NCBI GenBank assembly: GCA_023390115.1
Contig: JAEWDM010000036.1
Coordinates: forward strand, 29,144 to 93,143
DNA length: 64,000 bases
Source of the DNA: Bacillota bacterium
GTDB taxonomy: Bacteria > Bacillota > Clostridia > Acetivibrionales > DSM-27016
Reading direction: 5' to 3'
The notes beneath the pieces are model-generated. The model was given only the letters and a program-made list of their open reading frames with translations, did not search any database and was not told where the DNA came from. Below, one piece after another: positions 1-8,485 of this stretch. Within the stretch, counting starts at the first letter, position 1. Each line of letters opens with the position of its first letter. A program made the position numbers and the translations under genes.

Positions 1-32
1 TATATCTAACAGGTATCCGTTAGATATATAAT
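1..32 (+). promoter_or_regulatory. Operator-like inverted repeat overlapping a -10 box
   Basis: Positions 1-10 (TATATCTAAC) and 19-28 (GTTAGATATA) form a perfect 10-bp inverted repeat with an 8-nt spacer. A TATAAT at 27-32 overlaps the right arm, about 64 bp before the aminotransferase start. The arrangement fits a repressor operator over a promoter, but no regulator for it is visible and the window edge hides any extension to the left. Confidence 0.4.
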
Positions 33-95
33 TGGTAAATTGTAAACTTAAGGTGAGGAATATTTTAATAACATATAAATGGGGGCATTGTAAAA

Positions 96-1412
96 ATGAA
101 GGAGTTAGAGTCATTTGACATTTCACAGCTGCAAGAGTATATATCAGAGCTTGAGGGCAGGTACAAGCAGTTTAAGGATCTGGGACTTAAGCTTGACATG
201 TCTCGCGGAAAGCCATGTCCGGAGCAGCTTGACCTCTCGGCCGGGATGCTTGACTTTCCGCTCGGCGCCGATACATGCAAGGCGTCTGACGGAACCGACT
301 GCCGAAACTACGGAGGTGTTGACGGCTTGCCCGAGATGAAGGCAATATTTGCCGAAATGCTTGAGGTAAGCACTAAAGAGGTTATTATAGGCGGAAATTC
401 AAGCTTGAATATGATGCATGACACCGTTGCGCGTGCAATGCTTTTGGGAGTATGCGGAGGGAAAAGGCCATGGTCAAAGCTCCCGCAGGTGAAGTTCTTA
501 TGCCCCGTACCCGGGTATGACCGTCATTTCGGGATATGCCAGCTTATGAATATTGAAATGATAAATGTGGACATGACAGAAGAAGGGCCTGATATGGATG
601 CGGTAGAGGAGCTTGTTTCAAAGGATGAAGCAATCAAGGGAATATGGTGTGTTCCAAAATACAGCAATCCTGACGGAATAACCTTTTCTGACGAAGTGGT
701 AGACAGGCTGGCGAAAATGGATACAAAAGCGGATGATTTCAGGATATTCTGGGATAATGCGTATATAGTCCATCACCTTGAGGATGAGCCGGATGAGCTT
801 AAGAACCTGCTTGAGGCGTGTAAGGAAGCGGGAAATCCCCACAGGGCATTTATCTTTGCATCCACCTCAAAAATAAGCTTTCCTGGCTCCGGTGTAGCTG
901 CCATGGCGGCAAGTGAAGACAATATTAATTTTATAAGGAAGCAGTTGTCCAAGCAGACAATAGGCCCCGACAAGATAAACCAGCTCAGGCATACGGCGTA
1001 CTTTAAAAGCCTTGATGACATAAAGGGGCATATGAAAAAGCACAGCGCGATAATAAAGCCCAAATTCGATGCGGTGCTTGACATATTGGAAAAAGAACTC
1101 GGAGAAAGAAATATTGCATGGTGGAATAAGCCGCGGGGAGGCTATTTTATAAGCCTGAACACACTTGACGGGTGTGCGGGGGAAGTGTACGATATGGCCG
1201 GCAGGGCAGGGGTTACACTGACAAACGTCGGGGATACCTTTCCTTACGGAAAGGATCCGAGAGACAGAAATATCCGCATAGCTCCAACATACCCTTCCCT
1301 TGAGGATTTAAAGAGCGCAATAGAAATTTTGTGCGTGTGTGTACAGCTTGTCAGTGCAAAAAAGTTTGAGCAGTCAATTATTGATAAAACAGAAGAAAAA
1401 TTTGTGGTATAA
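96..1412 (+). CDS. Class Ic aspartate aminotransferase-like PLP enzyme
   Basis: The 438-aa protein resembles the fold-type I aminotransferases of the aspartate aminotransferase class Ic group (Pfam Asp_aminotransf). It has an N-terminal MSRGKP motif around residues 35-40, an NYGG stretch near 91, a GGNSSLNMMHD segment for phosphate/PLP binding near 119, and the motif STSKISFPGSG, in which Lys259 is the likely Schiff-base lysine. It probably transfers amino groups between aspartate or a similar amino acid and 2-oxoglutarate in the cytoplasm. The ATG at 96 follows a GGGGG stretch. It is the first complete gene of the window and appears monocistronic, with a palindromic operator-like element upstream. 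The exact substrate cannot be read from the sequence. Confidence 0.85.
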   Translation: MKELESFDISQLQEYISELEGRYKQFKDLGLKLDMSRGKPCPEQLDLSAGMLDFPLGADTCKASDGTDCRNYGGVDGLPEMKAIFAEMLEVSTKEVIIGGNSSLNMMHDTVARAMLLGVCGGKRPWSKLPQVKFLCPVPGYDRHFGICQLMNIEMINVDMTEEGPDMDAVEELVSKDEAIKGIWCVPKYSNPDGITFSDEVVDRLAKMDTKADDFRIFWDNAYIVHHLEDEPDELKNLLEACKEAGNPHRAFIFASTSKISFPGSGVAAMAASEDNINFIRKQLSKQTIGPDKINQLRHTAYFKSLDDIKGHMKKHSAIIKPKFDAVLDILEKELGERNIAWWNKPRGGYFISLNTLDGCAGEVYDMAGRAGVTLTNVGDTFPYGKDPRDRNIRIAPTYPSLEDLKSAIEILCVCVQLVSAKKFEQSIIDKTEEKFVV

Positions 1413-1483
1413 TAAATTGTAATTGTATTAGAAATATAAACTAAAAAATTATGCTTATAAAAAGCATGGGAGGTATTTATTTT

Positions 1484-1978
1484 ATGAATATTCGTGAGTC
1501 TGATTTGCCCGGAATTGGACATAAATATCAGATTGAGGCTCGTAGCGGTGATAAAATTGTGGTTGTTATTCACGATGACGGGAGGCGTGAGCTGTACCAT
1601 TTTTATCACGACAATCCGGACGAAAGCATATCTATGGTGACACTTGAGGATGATGAGGCCAGATCGGTTGCCGCAATTATCGGCGGGATGTCCTATAAGT
1701 CAAAGCTTCTGGATAATATGGATATTGCTTTGGACAATCTGGTTGTAGAATGGTATAAAATCGAGGCGCATGCTAAATGCATAGGTAAAAATATAGGAGA
1801 AATGGAAATTCGCCAAAAAACCGGCGTAACTATAGTTGCAGCAATTAAAAAGAATCATAAAATGCAAATTAATCCTGGTCCTGATTTTATATTTTCCGCG
1901 GATACTATTATTGTGGTAGCGGGAGAAAGGAAGAATCTGAAAACATTAAAAGATCATCTGTTAAGGGGAAGTGAATAA
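1484..1978 (+). CDS. KhtT-like RCK_C regulatory subunit of a cation/proton antiporter
   Basis: The 164-aa soluble protein ends with a TrkA-C (RCK_C) domain: a run beginning IGEMEIRQKTGVTIVAAIKK and ending with ADTIIVVAGERKNLKTL. This matches the Bacillus KhtT (YhaT) family, whose members bind cyclic dinucleotides or sense pH to gate the partner antiporter. The start at ATG 1484 is chosen because GGGAGG (1468-1473) sits just upstream; an earlier in-frame ATG at 1451 has no ribosome binding site. It is 18 bp upstream of the antiporter gene, so the two are surely co-transcribed. Ligand identity is an inference from the family. Confidence 0.85.
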   Translation: MNIRESDLPGIGHKYQIEARSGDKIVVVIHDDGRRELYHFYHDNPDESISMVTLEDDEARSVAAIIGGMSYKSKLLDNMDIALDNLVVEWYKIEAHAKCIGKNIGEMEIRQKTGVTIVAAIKKNHKMQINPGPDFIFSADTIIVVAGERKNLKTLKDHLLRGSE

Positions 1979-1996
1979 ATATATAGGGGGTAGTTG

Positions 1997-3214
1997 ATGG
2001 ACACACTTATTTTTGAAGTAGGCCTTGCGCTGGTGCTGATTGCTGTTGTGGGCTTGATATCCAACAGGTTCCGGTTTTCGGTTATTCCATTTTACATATT
2101 GATCGGAATGGCGGTTGGGCCTCATGCTCCGCATATCGGAATTATTGATTTGAGGTTTCTTGAAAGCTCCGAATTTATTGAATTTATGGGACGGCTGGGA
2201 GTGCTGTTTTTACTGTTCTACCTGGGTCTGGAATTTTCCGTGACGCGGCTTATAAAGTCAGGAAAGTCTATTATAACGGGAGGAACGTTTTATATAGCTA
2301 TAAATTTTATATCAGGCCTGATTTTGGGATGGCTGATGAAGCTTCCGGTAAAAGAAACTCTGGTAATATGCGGTATTATGACAAGCTCTTCTACCGCCAT
2401 TGTTGCCAAGGTTCTGGTGGATCTTAAGCGTACTGCCAACAGAGAAACGGAAATCATTATGGGCATGATCATGTTTGATGATCTGTTTATAGCAATACAC
2501 ATGTCAATATTGTCAGGGCTTATATTAAGCGGAGCGGGTTCCTTTGTAGGGGTACTGCTTACTTCCCTGGCCGCTCTCATTTTTATTCTTTTATTTTTGC
2601 TTATAGGCAGAAAAATAATTAAATATATTGACAAGGCATTGGATATAAAATCCCCGGAGATATTTCTAATTGTAGTGATGGCAGTGCTCTTTATAGTTGC
2701 GGGCTTTTCGGAAAGCGTCCATGTAGCAGAGGCAATAGGCGCATTGCTGACAGGGCTTGTCCTCGCTGATTCGCAGCATGTCAAACGCATAGAGCATAAT
2801 GTCTTGCCTTTCAGGGATTTATTCGGGGCAATGTTTTTCTTCAGCTTCGGGCTTTCAATTGATCCTACATCGTTAGGAGGAGCTGTCTGGATGGCTGGTA
2901 TTGCAGTACTTCTTACTATTGCGGGAAACTTTTTCTCAGGAATGATTGCCGGAAAAATCTCAGGGGTTACTCCCCGTGCTTCGCTTAACATCGGATTCAC
3001 GTTAGTCTCAAGAGGAGAATTTTCCATTGTTATGGCCAATATAGGAAAAGAGGGAGGATTGCTGCCCATCCTCCAGTCCTTTGCCGTGCTGTATGTGCTG
3101 ATTCTGGCGGTTATAGGGCCGTTGCTTACAAAGGAATCTAAAAATATATATAATGTATTTGACAGGGTACGCCAGAAGTTTGCAAGCCTCAGCAGGACAA
3201 ACAACAGCGTATAG
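1997..3214 (+). CDS. CPA2-family cation/proton antiporter (KhtU-like)
   Basis: The 405-aa hydrophobic protein has about 12 membrane segments and the features of a CPA2 (KefB/KhtU) exchanger, including SSSTAIVAK near residue 130 and a conserved LTGLVLADS stretch near 250. It should exchange K+ (or Na+) for protons across the cytoplasmic membrane and be gated by the upstream RCK_C subunit. Unlike KefB/C it lacks an attached C-terminal nucleotide-binding domain, which fits a separate regulatory subunit. AGGGGG at 1985-1990 is well spaced for the ATG at 1997; a TTG at 1994 is too close. Confidence 0.88.
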   Translation: MDTLIFEVGLALVLIAVVGLISNRFRFSVIPFYILIGMAVGPHAPHIGIIDLRFLESSEFIEFMGRLGVLFLLFYLGLEFSVTRLIKSGKSIITGGTFYIAINFISGLILGWLMKLPVKETLVICGIMTSSSTAIVAKVLVDLKRTANRETEIIMGMIMFDDLFIAIHMSILSGLILSGAGSFVGVLLTSLAALIFILLFLLIGRKIIKYIDKALDIKSPEIFLIVVMAVLFIVAGFSESVHVAEAIGALLTGLVLADSQHVKRIEHNVLPFRDLFGAMFFFSFGLSIDPTSLGGAVWMAGIAVLLTIAGNFFSGMIAGKISGVTPRASLNIGFTLVSRGEFSIVMANIGKEGGLLPILQSFAVLYVLILAVIGPLLTKESKNIYNVFDRVRQKFASLSRTNNSV

Positions 3215-3500
3215 GCGCGGCAAGGATTATTTGCGAATATTTCACTTGATTTGTTCCTTTATCAGTATTATAATTGACTTTGGATTTCAGATGGGCAAGC
3301 TCTTTTAACAGGAGCGGGTTCTGTCGGAAATCCTTAAGTATCAATCTCATATTCATAAATATCTACGCGGGGATTGCATATACCCCGCAATTTTTTTGCC
3401 CGCGGCTTGATTGTCAATTTACTTACAATGACAACTACTGGATTTAAATAATAAAAATATGTATAATAAATAACATAATTTCACTGGAGGTAGATATAAT
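3215..3500. other. Intergenic region with terminator, otherwise empty
   Basis: The only clear element is the intrinsic terminator at 3367-3397. A TATAAT at 3462-3467 upstream of purB could be a -10 box, but no well-spaced -35 is visible. A reverse-strand run of about 50 codons lies in 3215-3354; it has no ribosome binding site or recognisable product, and I do not call it a gene. Confidence 0.5.
3367..3397 (+). terminator. Intrinsic terminator after the antiporter genes
   Basis: A GCGGGG/CCCCGC stem with a 10-nt loop is followed by AATTTTTTT. It separates the antiporter pair from purB. Confidence 0.75.
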
Positions 3501-4928
3501 TTGAGAAAAACATACGAAAGTCCATTTAATGCAAGGTATGCAAGCCCCGAGATGCAGGAGGTATTCTCCCCCGATATGAAATTCAAAACATGGAGAAGGC
3601 TTTGGATTGCCCTCGCTGAAGCGGAAAAGGAGCTGGGGCTTAATATAACCGATAAGCAGATTGAGGAGCTCAAAAGCCGCAAGGATGATATAAATTATGA
3701 TGTTGCAGAGAAGAAGGAGAAGGAATTCAGGCATGATGTAATGGCGCATGTGCATGCATATGGAGAGCAGTGCCCCGGCGCCAGGGGAATAATACATCTG
3801 GGTGCTACCTCCTGCTATGTGGGAGACAACACCGATATAATTATAATGAACGAGGCGTTAAAGCTTGTAAAGAATAAGCTTGTAAATGTTGTGAAAAGGC
3901 TTTCGGAATTTGCCTTAAATTATAAGGACATGCCTACCCTGGGATTTACACATTACCAGCCGGCCCAGCTTGTGACAGTGGGTAAAAGGGCATGCCTGTG
4001 GATACAGGATCTCTTAATGGATATTGAGGAGGTGGAATTTGTCATTTCATCAATGAAGCTGTTGGGGTCAAAAGGGACTACCGGCACGCAGGCCAGCTTC
4101 TTAAGCCTCTTTGACGGAGATCATGAAAAGGTAAAGACGCTCGAGCGCATTATAGCCCGCAAAATGGGCTTTGACAGTGTATTTCCGGTGTCGGGACAGA
4201 CATATACAAGGAAGCTTGACAGCAAGGTATTAAATGCACTAAGCCAGATCGCGCAGAGCGCGTATAAGTTCAGCAATGATATAAGGCTTCTGCAGAGCAT
4301 GAAGGAAATTGAGGAGCCATTTGAAGAAAAGCAGATAGGCTCTTCTGCAATGGCGTATAAAAGAAATCCCATGAGAAGTGAAAGGATTTCATCTCTTGCA
4401 AGATATGTAATAGTTGATGCGTTAAATCCTGCGATTACGGCTTCTACCCAGTGGTTCGAGAGGACTCTCGATGATTCCGCCAATAAAAGGATAAGCATAC
4501 CTGAGGCGTTTTTGGCTGTTGACGCTATACTCAATATATATATCAATGTTTCAGAGGGGCTTGTGGTCTATCCCAAGGTTATACACAGGCATGTTATGGA
4601 GGAGCTTCCGTTTATGGCAACCGAAAATATAATGATGGAGGCCGTTAAACGCGGAGGTGACAGGCAGGAGCTGCATGAAAGGATAAGGGTTCATTCCCTC
4701 GAGGCGGCAAAGCAGGTTAAGGTTGAAGGGAAAAAGAACGATCTTATGGAAAGGATAGCTTCCGACAGCATGTTCGGAATGACTCTGAAGGAGCTGTATT
4801 CGGTGCTGGACCCTAAAAATTATGTAGGAAGAGCACCGGAGCAGGTTGAGGATTTTGTAAACCAATTTATAAGGCCCGTCCTGGAAAAAAATCATACAGG
4901 AGATATAGACGTAGTTCTCAAGGTTTAG
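3501..4928 (+). CDS. purB: Adenylosuccinate lyase
   Basis: The 475-aa protein belongs to the fumarase/aspartase superfamily. It carries the superfamily signature GSSAMAYKRNP near residue 281 (Ala replaces the more common Pro), the upstream GFTHYQPAQ motif near 150 and the HLGATSCYVGDN motif near 95. It cleaves succinyl-AMP to AMP and SAICAR to AICAR with release of fumarate, so it acts twice in purine synthesis. The start is TTG at 3501, preceded by GGAGG. The length fits the longer PurB type found in Clostridia and animals. No other pur genes are adjacent, so it is expressed apart from a purine operon. Confidence 0.93.
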   Translation: MRKTYESPFNARYASPEMQEVFSPDMKFKTWRRLWIALAEAEKELGLNITDKQIEELKSRKDDINYDVAEKKEKEFRHDVMAHVHAYGEQCPGARGIIHLGATSCYVGDNTDIIIMNEALKLVKNKLVNVVKRLSEFALNYKDMPTLGFTHYQPAQLVTVGKRACLWIQDLLMDIEEVEFVISSMKLLGSKGTTGTQASFLSLFDGDHEKVKTLERIIARKMGFDSVFPVSGQTYTRKLDSKVLNALSQIAQSAYKFSNDIRLLQSMKEIEEPFEEKQIGSSAMAYKRNPMRSERISSLARYVIVDALNPAITASTQWFERTLDDSANKRISIPEAFLAVDAILNIYINVSEGLVVYPKVIHRHVMEELPFMATENIMMEAVKRGGDRQELHERIRVHSLEAAKQVKVEGKKNDLMERIASDSMFGMTLKELYSVLDPKNYVGRAPEQVEDFVNQFIRPVLEKNHTGDIDVVLKV

Positions 4929-5024
4929 GGCTGTAAAATATTATTGAAGAATAACCGATAATACTGTAGAATTAGTTAGGGTGTAATTATGTCAGGTAAT
5001 GTTTATGTGTGAGGAGGCTCTCTT

Positions 5025-5762
5025 GTGATAAACAAATATAGTGATGTACCTTTATATTGCCAGCTAAAAGCATTAATACTTAAGAAAATAGACAGCGGCG
5101 ACTATGCACAGGACTCAAAAATACCTTCCGAGCAGGAGCTGTGTGATATATACAATATCAGCAGGCCGACTGTCCGCCAGGCCATAAGCGAATTGACAAA
5201 CAGCGGATATCTGTATAAAGAGAAGGGCAAGGGCACATTTGTTTCCAGATCCAAGACACATATTGACATAAAAAGCTACTCAGGTTTTACCGATTCGCTC
5301 CTGGACAGTGAGGTGCCGGGAGAAAAAGAGATTATTTCAATTGATGTTATAAAAAATATAGATTTCCAGAAGCTGGACGAGATTTTCAATATTTTGCGAA
5401 ACCAGAGGGTGGATTTTGCGGAGATAAAGTATGTTTCCATATGGAACGGTGAGGTATTTGCGTTAAATGTCTCTTATATACCCATAAGCCTGTTTCCAAA
5501 TATAGTTGAGGATATAAAGGACAAAAAGCCGTCCTACGATATAATGAGAGGAAAGTACCCGTTAATACCTGCTAAAACAAAGAGCTCTCTTGAGATTATA
5601 TATGCGGAGCAGTGCGATTCGCAGTTTTTGCAGGTTCAGACGGGACAGGCTCTTATAAGAATAGAGAATGTTTTATACTCCAAGAGCTCTCAGGCGGTGG
5701 AGCATGTTATAACAAAATACCGCGCGGACAAATGCAAGCTTATTTTTGAAAATTCCAGATGA
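5025..5762 (+). CDS. GntR-family transcriptional regulator (HutC/UTRA type)
   Basis: The 245-aa protein has an N-terminal winged helix of the GntR family: PLYCQLKALILKKI, then KIPSEQELCDIYNISRPTVR and AISELTNSGYLYKEKGKGTF over residues 8-75. A UTRA-type effector domain follows, with a typical end in which a bulky small-molecule pocket is expected. It starts at GTG 5025 after GAGGAGG. Such regulators usually control sugar or amino-sugar uptake and are released from DNA by a phosphorylated sugar. Its target is not obvious here: neighbours are purB and a DedA gene, and no operator could be assigned with confidence. Confidence 0.85.
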   Translation: MINKYSDVPLYCQLKALILKKIDSGDYAQDSKIPSEQELCDIYNISRPTVRQAISELTNSGYLYKEKGKGTFVSRSKTHIDIKSYSGFTDSLLDSEVPGEKEIISIDVIKNIDFQKLDEIFNILRNQRVDFAEIKYVSIWNGEVFALNVSYIPISLFPNIVEDIKDKKPSYDIMRGKYPLIPAKTKSSLEIIYAEQCDSQFLQVQTGQALIRIENVLYSKSSQAVEHVITKYRADKCKLIFENSR

Positions 5763-5797
5763 ATTATATATAATTAGGGTTGTGCAAAGGAGACGGC

Positions 5798-6424
5798 ATG
5801 GAAACGGTTATAATTGAATTCTTAAGAGAATTTGTTGAAAAAAATGTTTTTTTTGTGTATGTACTTTTGTTTATTTCTTCCATGCTCCAGATGGTTTTCC
5901 CTCCGCATCCCGGAGACGTAATACTGGTTTTTGCGGGATATGTCACTACAATGGGCGTATTTTACAGTTTTCCAACAGTTTTTTTAAATTCCATGGCGGG
6001 TACTGTTTTAGGGTCTATAGTAATTTATAGACTGGGATATTGTAAGGGAAGCAATGTGTTTCGGTATAAGCTCATAAAAAGATATGTTAGCGAAAAACAC
6101 AGAAATAGGGCCGACAGAATATTAAAAAAATACGGGGCCTATGCGATAATAATAAGCAAGTTTGTACCCGGTATAAATGCTGTAATGCTTCTTCTGGCAG
6201 GGATATTTAAGGTGAGGCGGAGGGATGTGTATCTGGCGGTGCTTGCTTCAACTGTCGTACATCATGCACTGGCACTTTTCCTCGGAAGATTCATAGGAAA
6301 TAATATTTCCCTTATAAATAAAATACTCAAAACCTACAACGGCATCGGATTTGTACTGCTGTGCGTATTCGCGGCATTGGGTATAGTGTATATTATGCTT
6401 AAGCGCAGGGGGGCAAAGGCGTAA
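5798..6424 (+). CDS. DedA-family membrane protein (VTT domain)
   Basis: The 208-aa integral membrane protein has the DedA/VTT pattern: an early PPHPGDVILVFAGY re-entrant segment near residues 29-45, GTVLGSIVIYRLGY near 68, and the FVPGINAVMLLLAG motif near 124 with Arg/Lys-rich turns. DedA proteins are proposed lipid scramblases or undecaprenyl-phosphate/phosphatidylethanolamine transporters in the cytoplasmic membrane. The start at ATG 5798 follows AAAGGAG; an upstream in-frame ATG at 5780 lacks a ribosome binding site. It lies 35 bp after the GntR gene on the same strand, so it may be in that regulator's transcription unit. Confidence 0.82.
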   Translation: METVIIEFLREFVEKNVFFVYVLLFISSMLQMVFPPHPGDVILVFAGYVTTMGVFYSFPTVFLNSMAGTVLGSIVIYRLGYCKGSNVFRYKLIKRYVSEKHRNRADRILKKYGAYAIIISKFVPGINAVMLLLAGIFKVRRRDVYLAVLASTVVHHALALFLGRFIGNNISLINKILKTYNGIGFVLLCVFAALGIVYIMLKRRGAKA

Positions 6425-6437
6425 ATTTTTTGTGGTA

Positions 6438-6446
6438 TGGTATAAT
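6438..6446 (+). promoter_or_regulatory. Extended -10 promoter for mtnA
   Basis: TGGTATAAT is a perfect extended -10 box 34 bp upstream of the mtnA start. No good -35 box is present, as is usual for extended -10 promoters. Confidence 0.5.
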
Positions 6447-6479
6447 GTTTTTAATTCATGTAATTAGAGGGGGAAAAGT

Positions 6480-7508
6480 ATGAGACCGCTTGAATATAAG
6501 GACGGTATTTTAAAGCTTATAGATCAGACAAAGCTGCCTTCTGAGTATAAGATCGTAGACTGTGCCACCTATATGGAGGTGGCGGACGCAATAAGGGATA
6601 TGATAGTGAGAGGAGCTCCTGCGATAGGAGTTTCAGCGGCATATGGTGTAGCCATAGGAGCACTTTCGGCGTCAGACGGCTCAAAGGACGAGTTTTTCCG
6701 CGAGCTGGATGTGATATGCGATACCCTGCGCGGTACCAGGCCCACGGCGGTAAACCTTTTCTGGGCCATAGACAGGGTGTACCGCAAGGCTGTGGACAAC
6801 AGACACAAATCTGTTGAGGAAATCAAGAGCATTATTGCACAAGAAGCCTGCAATATGGATTGTGAGGATGTTGAAACCAACAAGGCCATAGGGATGCATG
6901 GCAGCAAGCTTATAAAAAACAATGACACAATACTTACACACTGCAATGCAGGCGCGCTTGCAACCTGTGACTATGGCACAGCGCTCAGCGTAATGAGGAT
7001 TGCCCACGGCGAGGGGAAAAACATAAGGGTTATTGCCGATGAAACAAGACCCTATCTTCAGGGAGCCAGACTTACGGCGTGGGAGCTTAAGCAGGACGGA
7101 ATTCCGGTTACGCTTATATGCGACAATATGGCGGGGCATTTCATGAAGCTGGGGAAAATAGACTGTGTGATTGTCGGCGCGGACAGGATTGCCTTAAATG
7201 GGGATACTGCAAACAAGATAGGGACATATTCTGTGGCAGTGCTGGCAAAGGAAAACAACATACCCTTTTATATTGCCGCGCCTGTTTCCACAATTGATTT
7301 TTCAATACAGACCGGCGACAGCATACCTATAGAGGAGAGAAGCCGTGAGGAGGTCACTCATATAAAGGGGATACCTGTTGCTCCTGAAGGAATAGACGTA
7401 ATGAATCCTGCATTTGATGTGACGCCCAACAGGTATATAACAGCTATAATTACCGAAAAGGGAATAATATATCCTCCGTTTGAAGAGAATTTAAAGGGAA
7501 TTGCATAA
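6480..7508 (+). CDS. mtnA: S-methyl-5-thioribose-1-phosphate isomerase
   Basis: The 342-aa protein belongs to the eIF2B-alpha-like aldose-ketose isomerase family. It has the RGAPAIGVSAAYG motif near residue 40, the THCNAGALATCDYGTAL motif with the catalytic Cys near residue 155, and GADRIALNGDTANKIGT near 235 with the catalytic Asp. It converts methylthioribose-1-phosphate to methylthioribulose-1-phosphate in methionine salvage; related enzymes also accept 5-deoxyribose-1-phosphate in the DHAP shunt. No mtnK, mtnP, mtnB or aldolase gene is nearby, so it is an orphan in this window and the role could be either pathway. Confidence 0.9.
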   Translation: MRPLEYKDGILKLIDQTKLPSEYKIVDCATYMEVADAIRDMIVRGAPAIGVSAAYGVAIGALSASDGSKDEFFRELDVICDTLRGTRPTAVNLFWAIDRVYRKAVDNRHKSVEEIKSIIAQEACNMDCEDVETNKAIGMHGSKLIKNNDTILTHCNAGALATCDYGTALSVMRIAHGEGKNIRVIADETRPYLQGARLTAWELKQDGIPVTLICDNMAGHFMKLGKIDCVIVGADRIALNGDTANKIGTYSVAVLAKENNIPFYIAAPVSTIDFSIQTGDSIPIEERSREEVTHIKGIPVAPEGIDVMNPAFDVTPNRYITAIITEKGIIYPPFEENLKGIA

Positions 7509-7618
7509 CAGTATGCATAAATATGATTTAAAATAAAAATCCATCAGTACCCGACCATACATACAGCAGGCTCATTTGGATCATAATAAAATATGTGCTT
7601 TGCATATCAGATAATTTA

Positions 7619-7657
7619 TTGACAAAAGATATATTAGTTAGTATAATATCTTTTGTC
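7619..7657 (+). promoter_or_regulatory. Consensus sigma-A promoter wrapped in a perfect 12-bp inverted repeat
   Basis: TTGACA (7619-7624) and TATAAT (7642-7647) are separated by 17 bp. The arms GACAAAAGATAT (7621-7632) and ATATCTTTTGTC (7646-7657) form a perfect inverted repeat with a 13-nt spacer, covering the -35 to just past the -10. This drives the yceD-rpmF pair and looks like an operator. Confidence 0.75.
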
Positions 7658-7674
7658 GGTTTAAGAGGTGGCTT

Positions 7675-8175
7675 ATGAAGTTTGATATTTCCGGTATTGA
7701 AAAAACTGATGGGTCTTCATTGCAGATAGAATATAATAATTTGATTGAGGATTTAGATTCTATTTTGGGCCATGAGTTTTTATTTAATGCCCCCGTTGAA
7801 TTTAGTGGAAGCCTTACAAATGTGGGGGGGATTTTAAAGTTAAATGGGCGACTGAAGGCCGGTTATACAGTAGGATGTTACAGGTGCCTTAAGGAGATCC
7901 GCGATAAGCTGGATTTGCTTATACGTGAGGAGTTTGTGAATGCCGGGGAAAATATGGATGTCGAGGCGTATACATATGAGGACGGCTTCATAGAGCTTGA
8001 TAAGGTGCTTATAGATAATATCATATTGAATCTTCCAATGAAGCAGATGTGTTCAGAGGAATGCAAGGGGATATGTCCGGTGTGCGGTGCAGACTTGAAT
8101 TACAATGAATGTAATTGCAGAACGGATGCTATACATCCAGGCATGGAAGCATTAAAAAATTTTTTTAAAAATTAA
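7675..8175 (+). CDS. yceD: DUF177 (YceD) family protein, cysteine-rich
   Basis: The 166-aa protein is of the DUF177/YceD family, whose gene is nearly always directly upstream of rpmF in bacteria, as here. YceD has been linked to 23S rRNA accumulation in other organisms. This one carries CYRC near residue 65 and a C-terminal CSEECKGICPVCG-type cluster, then NECNC, from about residue 125, which suggests a metal-binding site. It starts at ATG 7675 after AAGAGGTGG and is transcribed from the consensus promoter just upstream. Confidence 0.85.
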   Translation: MKFDISGIEKTDGSSLQIEYNNLIEDLDSILGHEFLFNAPVEFSGSLTNVGGILKLNGRLKAGYTVGCYRCLKEIRDKLDLLIREEFVNAGENMDVEAYTYEDGFIELDKVLIDNIILNLPMKQMCSEECKGICPVCGADLNYNECNCRTDAIHPGMEALKNFFKN

Positions 8176-8235
8176 AATATTTAATTTTATATGTAATCAG
8201 CGTTTTACGGTTGCAGTGGTAGGGAGGTGTAATGC

Positions 8236-8418
8236 ATGGCAAATCCAAAGCGTAAATGGTCCAAAGCCAGGACCGGTGCCAGAAGGTCACAGTGGAAGCT
8301 GACAATACCAGGTCTGGTAAGTTGTCCCCAGTGTCATTCTTTAAAACTGCCTCACAGAGTTTGTAAGGAATGTGGTTACTACAAGGGAAAAGAAGTTATT
8401 AAAGTTGAAGCTAAATAA
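8236..8418 (+). CDS. rpmF: 50S ribosomal protein L32
   Basis: The 60-aa basic protein starts with MANPKRKWSKARTGARRSQW and has the two CxxC-type knuckles CPQC and CKEC that form the L32 zinc ribbon. The start at ATG 8236 follows GGGAGGTG. It follows yceD by 60 bp and ends in a terminator. In many Bacillota fapR-plsX comes next; here it does not. Confidence 0.97.
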   Translation: MANPKRKWSKARTGARRSQWKLTIPGLVSCPQCHSLKLPHRVCKECGYYKGKEVIKVEAK

Positions 8419-8433
8419 TATGTTATAAACCGG

Positions 8434-8467
8434 AAAAGCGGCAGGTTTTTAAAACTGCTGCTTTTTT
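8434..8467 (+). terminator. Intrinsic terminator after rpmF
   Basis: An 11-bp stem (AAAAGCGGCAG with CTGCTGCTTTT, one G-U pair) is followed by a T-run, just before the ribosome binding site of the next gene. Confidence 0.8.
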
Positions 8468-8485
8468 CTTGAGGAGGACTAATTT

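Noticed and set aside
2290..3204. 304-codon open frame on the reverse strand
   Set aside because: It is antisense to the antiporter gene, has a composition expected from a mirrored membrane protein gene and no ribosome binding site.
3215..3373. Short reverse-strand frame (about 50 codons) after the antiporter gene
   Set aside because: No ribosome binding site or known relatives; position next to a terminator suggests non-coding sequence.
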